A stretch of DNA of 64,000 nucleotides from Tectiglobus sp965215755 (lineage in GTDB: Bacteria; Pseudomonadota; Alphaproteobacteria; Rhizobiales; Hyphomicrobiaceae): contig OZ244119.1 in the NCBI GenBank assembly GCA_965215755.1, forward strand, positions 5,766,001 through 5,830,000, written 5' to 3'. The notes under the pieces were generated by a model that was not told where the DNA came from, did no database searches, and saw only the letters and a program-made list of their open reading frames with translations. The position numbers and the translations under genes are program-made. Shown piece after piece: positions 18,604 through 27,046 of this stretch (its first letter is position 1; every line of letters begins with the position of its first letter).

Positions 18604-18861
18604 TCAGTACGCGTCCGCCAGTTCCGGTGTCAATAGGAACACTTTCGTGGCAGCTTCAGTTCTGTTGCTATTTGCAGTTGCCGGCAAGCGTGCTCCGGCA
18701 GCGGCGGATGCGTCGACCACCGCCTGGAGATGCGTCTTGGTTCGGAGGGCCCGAGCATAATCAATTGTCAACCCGACGGCTGCGACCGCCGGAATTAGAA
18801 TGCTAGCGAACAACACACTCATTGTTCTTGATTCGTTGCTAAAAAATCTTAACAACATCAC
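18604..18861 (-). CDS. Truncated TadE/TadG-like protein fragment
   Basis: An 85-residue product matching only the N-terminus of TadG/TadE pilus-assembly proteins: a short basic leader, one membrane helix (MSVLFASILIPAVAAVGLTIDYARA) shared by the family, then LQAVVDASAAAGAR. Full-length relatives run to about 150-500 residues, so this copy ends just after the region that follows the helix. No further homology is seen past its stop. It faces away from the vWA-containing TadG-like gene 1.1 kb away. It is probably a remnant, though a short expressed protein cannot be excluded. Confidence 0.5.
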   Translation of the reverse strand: MMLLRFFSNESRTMSVLFASILIPAVAAVGLTIDYARALRTKTHLQAVVDASAAAGARLPATANSNRTEAATKVFLLTPELADAY

Positions 18862-19956
18862 TCACTTCCAAGTCAAATTGAGCGGTGCCGTTGTAGGTTC
18901 CGTTAACTATTATAAATATTGAATATATAGATTGCATTTTATCCTATCTCGCAATATTCCGCCCTCCAATTTGGATAAGCCCCCCCCAATGGGGAAGTTT
19001 ATTTAATATATTATAAAATATCATTTGGCAGCGCATTTCAGCCGCATGCTTTCACACGTGAGACGCAGCACAATGCGAATTCAATAAGACCTGAAAGTCA
19101 CCTACTCAGACAAACGCCGACTTCATCCAGATGTTGATTGCTACCTCTTCAGCAGGACCGTTTGGACTATCTGATGAATGAATTGGCTTAAGCGGCGATG
19201 CAGCTTGCCGATACGTTCGCATGGGCAGGGCCGCTAATTGCGGGCAGAAGCCCCCCCCTTTAGAAGGTGCGCATAGCAAGTGCACGCGAAAGAATGAGCT
19301 CAAAACTGCCTAGAAGAAGATTTGGCAGAATGGAGCGCGGGGTGAGAGCCGATCAAACGAGCTTAAGCGCCAACCCGGATTGCAGTACTTAGCCGCATAA
19401 GTGTATGTCGAATCGGATGGCGCGCTGTGACATCCGCTGTCACTCAGCGCAGCTGTCCAGTGATAGTGGCACAGCGAGATGATGGCAGAAGGTTTTCACG
19501 CCATGGATCTCGTTACGACATGGAGGACAAACCGCTGATGTATTAGAGCCCCGGACGGCTCGCACCGCTCGGGGCTCTATGGCATGTCACGTTCTTGGGC
19601 AAGGATTGGATAACATTGAATCACTTCCGTTTCGTTTAAACAGCCACTTAGACTTGATTTTGTTTCGATATTCTTCGAACATCCGCCTCGCATCGACGTG
19701 GGTATAGAGCATCCAACAGTAGCCGACGCGCCTCCCCTTAAGGGGCAATCTCAGAGTATTTCAAATTTATATATAATTTTATTAGCATTGAGATTTGGAA
19801 ATATTCTACAAATTCATGACGTTTTTGATTGTGTTTAGATAATTAATACAAGTGAAATCCAGCCAGCACATTCTCATCGTGCGCGATCAAACTTTCCGCG
19901 CAGCTATCGAGAGAACGTGAGATGACTGACATAAAAAAGAGAATAAATTTCTGGGG
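18862..19956. other. Long AT-rich intergenic region
   Basis: About 1.1 kb without a supported gene. Strongly AT-rich blocks lie at about 18895-19030 and 19760-19860, probably promoter DNA for the divergent TadG-like genes. Two eight-base C tracts occur at 18980-18987 and 19251-19258, both preceded by AAG. A GC-richer segment at 19400-19580 contains a series of hairpins and is listed separately as a candidate RNA. Confidence 0.45.
19400..19580 (+). ncRNA. Candidate structured RNA, orientation uncertain
   Basis: Four inverted repeats follow each other. GCGCTGTGACA pairs with TGTCAC-AGCGC (19422-19450, two-base bulge). GCTGTCCA pairs with TGG-ACAGC (about 19452-19475). CCATG pairs with CATGG (19501-19523) with an inner TCGT/ACGA. 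The perfect 10-bp TAGAGCCCCG and CGGGGCTCTA (19544-19553, 19570-19579) closes the series. The segment sits in an otherwise AT-rich spacer. It does not match 6S RNA, tmRNA, RNase P or SRP RNA motifs I know. There is no U-tract after the last stem, so the strand is a guess. Confidence 0.35.
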
Positions 19957-21507
19957 TTGGAAGCTCAGAGATTTGGACAGGATCGACAAGGCTCAATTGC
20001 AGTGACGTTTGCTTTAATGCTAACGGCGTCACTCGCCCTCGTGGGTGGTGCTTTGGACTACGGTCGTTGGGCCTCAGCCAAGAGTCAAACGCTGAATGCG
20101 ATGGACACCGCTGTATTGGCAGGTGGCAGGATTCTGCAACTACCAGGCAAGAACAATGCGGACGCCGTCGCCGCGGCCAACCAATACTACGCTCGCAATA
20201 AATCCAACTCTTTGAAAACCGACAATACGACTTTTAGCGTGGACGGCAATCAAGTCGTAGGCTCCACGAACTCATCCGTTGAAACGCCTTTTCTAAAAGC
20301 CATCGGAATTGACAGTTTGCCTGTGAAGCTGACTTCCAAGGCAGAACTCGCCGTCAATGGCAACTCAGGCTCTCATATCGAAGTTGCAATGATGCTGGAC
20401 ACGACGGGATCAATGTCGGGCAGCAAAATGAGTGATTTGAAAACGGCTGCCAAGGATCTGGTTGATATCGTCGTTTGGGCAGATCAATCGCAATACACAT
20501 CGCGGGTGGCTCTCGCACCATTTTCTGAATACGTCAACGTTAGCGCCACATACTGCAAGGCGGTAGCAGGTCCAAACGGTTGCACGCATACGACTACCAC
20601 CGAGGAAGAGGTTGAAGTGCAAGTGCCTGTTGAGCGTGAGGTCTGCACAAAGACAAAGGGCAACAATGGCCACGGGAATGATGATGATGGGAATGACTCA
20701 TCAAACCCGGGTGCCTCTAACAATGGCGACGGGACGGACCAAGATGGACGTCCTGGTCGGGGCAATAGAACGTGCACTACTGAAACCGTCATGGAAACCC
20801 GCACGGAAACTAGAACCGTCACCACAACGATCGACCTAACGACCTTCGGTGACAAATTCACCTGCATAAAGGAACGCGCCACCTCCAGCCGCTACCTTGA
20901 TACCGCGCCTGGCACGGGCAACTACTACGGATGGTTTGGTGACGGAAGCAGCTCTTCAAGCAGAAATTCGTCCGAAGCTTCCGCGATCAAAAACGGTACG
21001 GCCTGCAAGCCTGGCAGTACGATTGTCCCGCCTTCTTCAGACAAAGCCATCCTCAAGAGCAGCATCGATGCTATGCCGACAACAGGAACCACGGCTGGAC
21101 ATCTCGGGACAACGTGGGCGTGGAACATGGTGTCCCCTAATTGGAAGGACGTATGGCCGTCAGAAAGTGAGCCCAAGCCTTACTCAATGACCACAGAATT
21201 GAATGAGCGTGGCAAGCCCAAACTCTATAAGATTGCTGTGCTCATGACAGATGGCTCATACAATCGCCAGTATTCAGGTGATAGCGCGACTAGCCAAGCA
21301 CGCCAAATATGCACTGAGATGAAGAGAGCAGGCGTGACCGTGTATACTGTTGGCTTCAGGATATCAACGAACAGTTCACCTGATGTAACGATGCAGCAGT
21401 GCGCCACAAGTGCTGATCATTATTACAATGCAGCAACGGGCGATGCACTGAAGCAGGCCTTTCGCGACATTGCATTGAAGATCGCGGAACTCCGTATCTC
21501 TGAGTAA
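19957..21507 (+). CDS. TadG-like pilus-assembly protein with vWA domain
   Basis: A 516-residue envelope protein. A TadE/TadG-type N-terminus (QDRQGSIAVTFALML, membrane helix about 14-35, then the DYGRW and MDTAVLAGGR segments) is followed by a von Willebrand factor A domain starting near 141, with a MIDAS motif DTTGSMSG at 148 and MTDGSYN near 430. A low-complexity Asn/Gly/Asp-rich insert lies at about 230-275, flanked by Thr/Glu-rich repeats and paired cysteines. The start is doubtful. The in-frame TTG at 19957 has no clear ribosome binding site, while an ATG at 19922 opens a different frame that fits a basic TadG leader, hinting at a frameshift. No other tad genes are in the window. Confidence 0.85.
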   Translation: MEAQRFGQDRQGSIAVTFALMLTASLALVGGALDYGRWASAKSQTLNAMDTAVLAGGRILQLPGKNNADAVAAANQYYARNKSNSLKTDNTTFSVDGNQVVGSTNSSVETPFLKAIGIDSLPVKLTSKAELAVNGNSGSHIEVAMMLDTTGSMSGSKMSDLKTAAKDLVDIVVWADQSQYTSRVALAPFSEYVNVSATYCKAVAGPNGCTHTTTTEEEVEVQVPVEREVCTKTKGNNGHGNDDDGNDSSNPGASNNGDGTDQDGRPGRGNRTCTTETVMETRTETRTVTTTIDLTTFGDKFTCIKERATSSRYLDTAPGTGNYYGWFGDGSSSSSRNSSEASAIKNGTACKPGSTIVPPSSDKAILKSSIDAMPTTGTTAGHLGTTWAWNMVSPNWKDVWPSESEPKPYSMTTELNERGKPKLYKIAVLMTDGSYNRQYSGDSATSQARQICTEMKRAGVTVYTVGFRISTNSSPDVTMQQCATSADHYYNAATGDALKQAFRDIALKIAELRISE

Positions 21508-21525
21508 GTGGCCTAAAGACGAACA

Positions 21526-21560
21526 CGGCAACAGGCGCCAGCAGTTGGCGCCTGTTGCCG
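21526..21560 (+). terminator. Strong hairpin after the TadG-like gene
   Basis: A perfect 15-bp stem (21526-21540 with 21546-21560, arms beginning CGGCAACAGG) around the loop GCAGT, 19 bases after the stop codon. It lacks a following U-tract on the plus strand (AATAAAA instead), so it may work as a stabilising hairpin or a weak terminator. The symmetrical stem could act on both strands. Confidence 0.65.
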
Positions 21561-21843
21561 AATAAAAGGGCAAGCTCAGTTTCAGTCTAGTCCAACCTGT
21601 CAAAACATCTCTTTTCTTCAAACACAGAAAGTCCGCTTCGTGGACACCGCGTCGGTCTTGGTTCCAAGTGCTTGGATCACTGGTGTCGAAGTCACAACGG
21701 AGCATGCGGCGTTGGGCATGTCCGGCTCACCCAAGTCGGTTAGCTCGTTCCTATTCCATTGAAGCTTGGCGCATATGAAGACTCGACGCCTCGTGGAAAG
21801 CATGCTCGACTCTGGCAAGGACCATGCGAAACAGGAGATAGAT

Positions 21844-22209
21844 ATGTTGCTCTCAAGGAACCCTGATGTTGAGGCAGTCAGCGTCAAAGCGATCGAGGGT
21901 GAGACCGTCTATGGCGGAGAGCTGATGGTCAAGCCTATGCTAAAAGGCGATGAGATGACGATCATGGAAATCCACTACACGCCTGGTGTCGGAGTGCCGA
22001 TGCATAAGCACACGCACGAGTCCCTTGTTTATGTTGTCAAAGGCAAGGTCAAAACCAATATCGAGGGCGAGGACGAGCAGGTCCTTGAACCCGGCGACGT
22101 TGCCAGGCATCCGGCCGGCGTCATGCACAGTGTTGAGGCGATCGATCACTCTGTCACGATCGAGATCAAGGCGCCAGCGCCTGACATTGCGAACTTTTTC
22201 AAGCTTTGA
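21844..22209 (+). CDS. Small cupin-domain protein
   Basis: A 121-residue single-domain cupin, a beta-barrel that usually binds a metal. Motif 1 is PMHKHTHESLVYVVKG (His, His and Glu ligands) and motif 2 is PGDVARHPAGVMHSV (final His ligand), so the full ligand set is present. An open frame extends back to 21766, but the ATG at 21844 has AGGAG six bases upstream and gives the usual family length. The substrate is unknown. It is separated from its neighbours by about 335 bases on the left, which hold only the TadG hairpin, and by about 290 bases on the right. Confidence 0.85.
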   Translation: MLLSRNPDVEAVSVKAIEGETVYGGELMVKPMLKGDEMTIMEIHYTPGVGVPMHKHTHESLVYVVKGKVKTNIEGEDEQVLEPGDVARHPAGVMHSVEAIDHSVTIEIKAPAPDIANFFKL

Positions 22210-22502
22210 GCCAGGGATGCTTTGCCGCGTAGACCACTTTTCGCCGATATCTCGCTCAATCGCACAGTCCTCACCCTGCTAATGCAAGTGAAGCACCGGC
22301 CAACACGGTCGCTTTCGAGGCGGGTTAAGTTGTCTATGACGAGAACCGCAACGACTGCGCCTAGCCATTTGCTGCACGATGGTACGATCTTCTTGCCGTC
22401 TCATCGCCGCACCTGAGTGTCGCAAGAAGACGAGAGAAAACTGCTACAGTCTCGACAGTATTCTTTGTCGGTTGAGCTATTGCCAACTTCGATGGTCCGG
22501 TC

Positions 22503-22994
22503 TCACGTGGCACACCGAGCATAGCGCGGAATCGGTGTACCAAAGACAGCGTTCAGCAAGGCAGGTCGTTGCAGCACAGGCAAAACCATCACGACCTCAG
22601 TGCCGCAACCAAGGGTCTCAAGATAGTTGTAGCCCCAGCCAATGTAGGCAATGACCTTGCCATCCTTCAGTATTTTCACTGTGTACTCCGATGTTGCCAT
22701 TCTTGTCGGCTCGATTTCGGATTGCTTCGCTGGTATGTACCAGCCACTCCGTTTCCTCTCAAAAAATTTCTTAATCTTTGCAATTCGCGCTTTGTCCGCA
22801 ATCGTAAGCAGCGGCATGCGTGCAAAGCCTTCCCGGTTTCCTGGCCAGATCTGTAGTTCGTCTACGTCACTCTCCAATGCCGCTAGAAAAAGCGGTGTTG
22901 CGCATTGACCAGTCTGCACGAGCCGCGGTGAGCTATCGCCGCAGGCGGTGATGCCGGCAGCTACAAACAAGCAAATTGGTATCAGCATGCGCAT
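22503..22994 (-). CDS. Putative lipoprotein of unknown function
   Basis: A 163-residue protein with a lipoprotein signal peptide: MRMLIPICLFVAAGITACGD, where the Cys of the lipobox ITAC is at residue 18. The mature part has two more cysteines (TGQCATP near 32 and LGCGTEV near 130), a region KIKKFFERKRSGWYIP, and a compact C-terminal domain. No family recognised. The start at 22994 is chosen because it places the signal peptide at the N-terminus; a longer frame to 23030 adds a non-signal leader. It appears to be a single-gene unit. Confidence 0.7.
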   Translation of the reverse strand: MRMLIPICLFVAAGITACGDSSPRLVQTGQCATPLFLAALESDVDELQIWPGNREGFARMPLLTIADKARIAKIKKFFERKRSGWYIPAKQSEIEPTRMATSEYTVKILKDGKVIAYIGWGYNYLETLGCGTEVVMVLPVLQRPALLNAVFGTPIPRYARCAT

Positions 22995-23491
22995 AGAAGC
23001 TCTCACATTTTCTTTGGGACCCAATTGCACATTTTGCCGTGCTCATCTGTAAGAACCGTAAACTCCAATCCTATGAACCGCGGTGCTGTGCTTACCGGCA
23101 ATCAATTCAGGTGGATCCGGACCCTGCGGGCGTCGCATCGCTAGGGCTCGTGAGGAACTTCAGCACCGCCCGACAAATCGTAGAGATTTGTTGCTGGCTC
23201 ATGACGTGGAAGCTGTCTGCCTCAGGCTGAGGCGCACCAGCAAGTTTCAAAGTCGCGGCGACACTCGATTCTGCTCAAGTCTGTCCGACTTAGCTGACTT
23301 GTCGGGAAGCACATGCGCCGTTGCGAATGTCGTTCAGGCACTCTGCTGGCGGAACAGCAGCCACGAGCTTGGCGAAAGCAATTTTACGGGCTGAGGTTCA
23401 CTCAACATATCGAACAAATCTCAGCGGCAAAGCGGATCAGAAACGCGGATCCTCCCACACGACTTGGGACAACCCAACAGGAGGAGCCTCG
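22995..23491. other. Intergenic region
   Basis: About 500 bases between the lipoprotein start and the end of the MFS gene. Short plus-strand frames here look like noise. A 15-base palindrome, GCCTCAG-G-CTGAGGC, lies at 23219-23233 and could be an operator, but it is about 225 bases from the nearest start codon. Confidence 0.4.
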
Positions 23492-24856
23492 CTACTTGCC
23501 TCTGCCGAGCCACAGCTTCGTTCTCAACAGTGAAGTAACAAGGAAGAGCGTTAGCCCGAGTGCAGCATACCAAAAAATACTTTGAAAGGCGGGCACGAAT
23601 CCGTCACTGGCTCCAGCAACGGCGGACTGCAATTGAAAGTGTGCGAAAGCAATTGTGAGCACGCTGGCAGCAATGACAACGCCTATCGTCCGCATGACCA
23701 AAGCCAGCGAACCGGCCACCCCTCGTTGCGATCGTGGCAGCGCAGATGCCACATGCTCCAATGCCGCCACCTGGAACAAGCCAAGGCCAATACCATGGAG
23801 CAGCAGCGCGGCAGAAAGCTCGGGCGTCCCTGTTTGCAATCCCCAATGGCTGATCCAATACAGTCCAACCGCCACAAAGAAGCCGGCCACAATAGCCAGG
23901 CGCTGCGCGCCGATGCGCGGGACGGCATGGCCGGCAATATTGGATGCAATCATCATCCCAATTGGTCCAACGGCCATGATCAGCCCACTCTGCGGCAATG
24001 ATAGACCAGTTGATCGGACCAGGAAGTATGGCACGAACAACATGGTCGCGAAGCCTGCGAAGTTGACGACAATGGTCGCAATATTAATCCAGGAAAAGGA
24101 GAATCCAGAAAAGACACGGAGATCAATGATTGGGTTGGCCGATCGCACCGAGAGTGCAATGAAAGCGACAACAGCTGCCGTTGTGATGGTGAACAGTGCC
24201 ATAGCCAGGACCATGTTCTCCCATATCTGCCCCAACTGTGTGATGGTGGTCAGGAATACTCCGATTGTGAAAGCCAGGAGTAGCGAAGCCTTGAGATCGA
24301 TATGGCCATGATCACGCTCCGGCATCGGCATGCGAAGCAGAAGTGTTAGTGCGAGAGCGATGCATGCCAATGGCAGGCGGAACCAGAACACAGCCGGCCA
24401 CCCCCAATGAGCAACCAGCCATCCTCCAAGCGATGGTCCCAGTGCGCCACCGAGACCGAACATCATCGCATAAGCACCTAATATTCGCGGTCGCCAGCGT
24501 TCACCATAAAGGCTTGTTGCCAACGCAGGACCGCAACTCAGCACGAGAGCTGTGCCGATTCCTTGCAGCACTCGGGCGGTTAGCAGCCAACTATAGCTGC
24601 TGGCAACGCTGCAGATCCCAAATCCGAATACACAGACTACAAGCCCGGCAGAAAACACACGGTTGTGTCCGACCAAGTCGCCGATGCGGCCAAAGACCAA
24701 CATGAGGCTCGCATAGGTCGCGACGTAAGCTATCACCACCCAGCGGATCGCCTTGAGCTCAATGCCGAAGCTTGCAGTGATGTCAGGGAACGCGATATTG
24801 ACCGCCGAATCCAGCGGACCGAGGAGAGTGCCGATGAGGACGACAATCAAAAGCAC
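23492..24856 (-). CDS. MFS transporter, DHA2-like drug exporter family
   Basis: A 454-residue inner-membrane transporter with about 13-14 hydrophobic segments, most like proton-driven DHA2 exporters. The N-terminal helix ends PLDSAVNIAFPDI, a typical DHA2 motif, and motif A is present as GRIGDLVGHNRVF near residue 57. Motif C-like LGGALGPSLGGWL lies near 135. The start is GTG at 24856. The frame continues upstream without an ATG to a stop at about 24931, so CTG or an upstream non-ATG start is possible. The substrate is unknown. It is followed on the same strand by nothing for 500 bases. Confidence 0.85.
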   Translation of the reverse strand: MLLIVVLIGTLLGPLDSAVNIAFPDITASFGIELKAIRWVVIAYVATYASLMLVFGRIGDLVGHNRVFSAGLVVCVFGFGICSVASSYSWLLTARVLQGIGTALVLSCGPALATSLYGERWRPRILGAYAMMFGLGGALGPSLGGWLVAHWGWPAVFWFRLPLACIALALTLLLRMPMPERDHGHIDLKASLLLAFTIGVFLTTITQLGQIWENMVLAMALFTITTAAVVAFIALSVRSANPIIDLRVFSGFSFSWINIATIVVNFAGFATMLFVPYFLVRSTGLSLPQSGLIMAVGPIGMMIASNIAGHAVPRIGAQRLAIVAGFFVAVGLYWISHWGLQTGTPELSAALLLHGIGLGLFQVAALEHVASALPRSQRGVAGSLALVMRTIGVVIAASVLTIAFAHFQLQSAVAGASDGFVPAFQSIFWYAALGLTLFLVTSLLRTKLWLGRGK

Positions 24857-24997
24857 TAAGCGGCGGATGTCGGGCAGATGCGGAATTGCTCGTCCAACGA
24901 TGAAGCTAACTGATGCTTCAACTTGTAGTCATCATATCACGTGCCGACAAGCGGCCGATGCGGGCTTGCCGCTTTGATTGCGAAGCGCTAATAAGCT

Positions 24998-25420
24998 TCA
25001 AGTGCCTCCAATGCGCCGCCCCTGGCCTGCCCAATAAGGTTCGCGCAACTCCCGCCCTTTTATCTTTCCGACAGGCGTCTTGGGCAGCGGCTGATCGCTA
25101 AAGACAATCTTTCCTGGTTTCTTGTAGGACCACAGTAGTGCGGCGCACAGATCCGTGACTTCATTCTCAGTGATCGACACGCCGGGCTTGGAAACAATCA
25201 CAGCACATGGCGTCTCGCCCCAGCGCTCGCGCGGAATTCCAAATACAGCCACTTCCAGAACGGCGTGATGCTCCGCGATGGCGTAGGCGACAACGGCATC
25301 TTCGATCACTTCGTCGACCGCTGCCTTGTAGCGGTAGAAGCTGTGGCGCGAGAAGCCCATTGCCTTAAATCTTACAGGCTTGGCTGACATTGCCGAGATG
25401 CTAGGCAAGCTCCAACACAC
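24998..25420 (-). pseudogene. C-terminal fragment of an acyl-CoA/AMP-dependent ligase
   Basis: A 140-residue frame that matches only the C-terminal domain of AMP-forming acyl-CoA synthetases. AVFGIPRERWGETPCAVIV corresponds to the A8-A9 region, and LPKTPVGKIKGRELRE is the A10 motif with its catalytic Lys still present. The ATP-binding core (about 400 residues) is missing, and the first 30 residues do not match the family. It probably survives from a deleted ligase gene. Its stop lies between the MFS gene and ackA. A second ligase relic is at 56819-57521. Confidence 0.7.
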
Positions 25421-25675
25421 CCACCTTGCTGCGGATAACCTTCTGGTCTTTCCTTACTTCGTTGTCCTCGTTCGTCACATTGAAATGATGTGCCGAACCG
25501 ACAATCAAGGAAAATACGGAATGTCAGACTAGATCGTAGCTCTTACAGATAGTTCGTTTCGCAACAAGCAACAAAGCCGGTAACCCTCGCCCGGCAAATC
25601 GATGTGTCAGATCAAGTGTGGAGTTCTACACCTAATCTTCTGAACAGAAACCGCACTCCATCATCCGATGGCAAA

Positions 25676-26869
25676 TCAGGAACGAGGCGCGTTGATCAAG
25701 CGTTTTGTCGCTCTGACGATGGTTGCTTCCTCATCGGTCGGAATGACGAGTACGTTAACATCCGATCTAGGCTTGCTGATCATTGTAGCTCCAGCCGTAT
25801 TCGCCTCGTTATCCAGATCAATCCCGAGCCAGGCTGAGCGCTCGCAAATCATGCGCCGAACGCGTGAGGACTTCTCTCCAATGCCAGCCGTGAACACCAA
25901 AGCATCAAGCCCTCCGATTGTTGCTGCGAGAGCGCCGAGTTCGCAAGCTGCCCGGTAACAGAAGAGTTCGATCGCCTCGCTGGCGTGAGGATGTGAGGAC
26001 TGCTCTAGATCCAGCATGTTGTTGCTAATGCCGGACACACCGAGCAGTCCTGATTCCCGATAGAGCATGTGATGAACTTCGGCAACGCTCATCCCCCGGT
26101 TCTGCAGCAGGTCAAGAACAATACCGACGTCGAGCGATCCACATCGACGCCCCATAAGGAGACCATCAAGGGCTGTGAACCCCATACTCGTTGCCATACT
26201 CTTTCGTGATTTCATCGCGCACATACTCGCGCCATTGCCGAGGTGGGCAACAATCACGCGACCGTCTGCACGAGAACCAAGATGGTCAGGAAGCGTGTCT
26301 GCGATAAACTCATAGGAGAGACCATGAAAGCCATAGCGCACGACGCCAGCATCACTCAGTCGGCGCGGCAACCCGAAGAGCTGCGCCAAGCGTGGCTGGC
26401 TGCGATGGAAACTCGTATCGAAGCAAGCCACCTGCGTCATCCCGGGGGCCATCTTTGTGATCGCATCGATTGCTGCAAGATTGTGCGGTTGGTGTGAAGG
26501 CGCAAGAGGGACAAGGCGCTCAAGAGCTTCACGAGCCAAACTATCGATGATCACGGGCAAGACGAAATCTTCACCGCCGTGAACGACCCGATGACCTACA
26601 GCAATGGGATTGAACTCGCTATACCGACCACGCAACCGCTCAAGCAGCTGTGCAATCATCCATTCATGATCAGCGTCGATTGGAATGTCTCTAAGGTCGC
26701 CAGTCGGTTCGATGGGTCCTGCTTCATCAAAAGCAGCGAGTTCGGGTTTGCGACCAATTCCACTGACCTTACCCCTAATCAGCGGTTGCGAAGTATCATT
26801 GTTAGCAGGATAAGCTGCAAATTTCAGACTGGATGAACCCGAATTCACAGCGATTACGACGTCAATCAT
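25676..26869 (-). CDS. ackA: Acetate kinase
   Basis: Interconverts acetate plus ATP and acetyl phosphate plus ADP, the substrate-level phosphorylation step in acetate overflow or fermentation. At 397 residues it has the family length. Motifs include NSGSSSLKF (residues 9-17), GHRVVHGG near 90, CFDTSFH near 148 (active-site Asp), VAHLGNGAS near 208 and FTAGIGEKSSRVR near 322. No phosphotransacetylase gene is in the window. It is on the same strand as the PHA synthase and ABC exporter genes, 178 bases from phaC, so it may share their regulation, consistent with a role under oxygen limitation (inference). Confidence 0.96.
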   Translation of the reverse strand: MIDVVIAVNSGSSSLKFAAYPANNDTSQPLIRGKVSGIGRKPELAAFDEAGPIEPTGDLRDIPIDADHEWMIAQLLERLRGRYSEFNPIAVGHRVVHGGEDFVLPVIIDSLAREALERLVPLAPSHQPHNLAAIDAITKMAPGMTQVACFDTSFHRSQPRLAQLFGLPRRLSDAGVVRYGFHGLSYEFIADTLPDHLGSRADGRVIVAHLGNGASMCAMKSRKSMATSMGFTALDGLLMGRRCGSLDVGIVLDLLQNRGMSVAEVHHMLYRESGLLGVSGISNNMLDLEQSSHPHASEAIELFCYRAACELGALAATIGGLDALVFTAGIGEKSSRVRRMICERSAWLGIDLDNEANTAGATMISKPRSDVNVLVIPTDEEATIVRATKRLINAPRS

Positions 26870-27046
26870 GATGAGTAACCTAGGGGAATGCTAGCGAATA
26901 TGGACGACAACAAAGCGGTGCCAATGAATGACGCCTGCAATCCGCCAAGCATGAACGCTGATGCAAGACACTAATCTCAAATCCTTTGGACGATGGCTCC
27001 CTTGCCCAAGTCAAATAGGCTATCACGCAGTGAGACATGCGATCCT

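Noticed and set aside
18980..19258. Two C8 tracts as phase-variable repeats
   Set aside because: Both lie outside genes and have no coding context; coincidence in AT-rich DNA is simpler.
23219..23233. Palindrome GCCTCAG-G-CTGAGGC as a binding site
   Set aside because: Too far from any start codon and of no known consensus.
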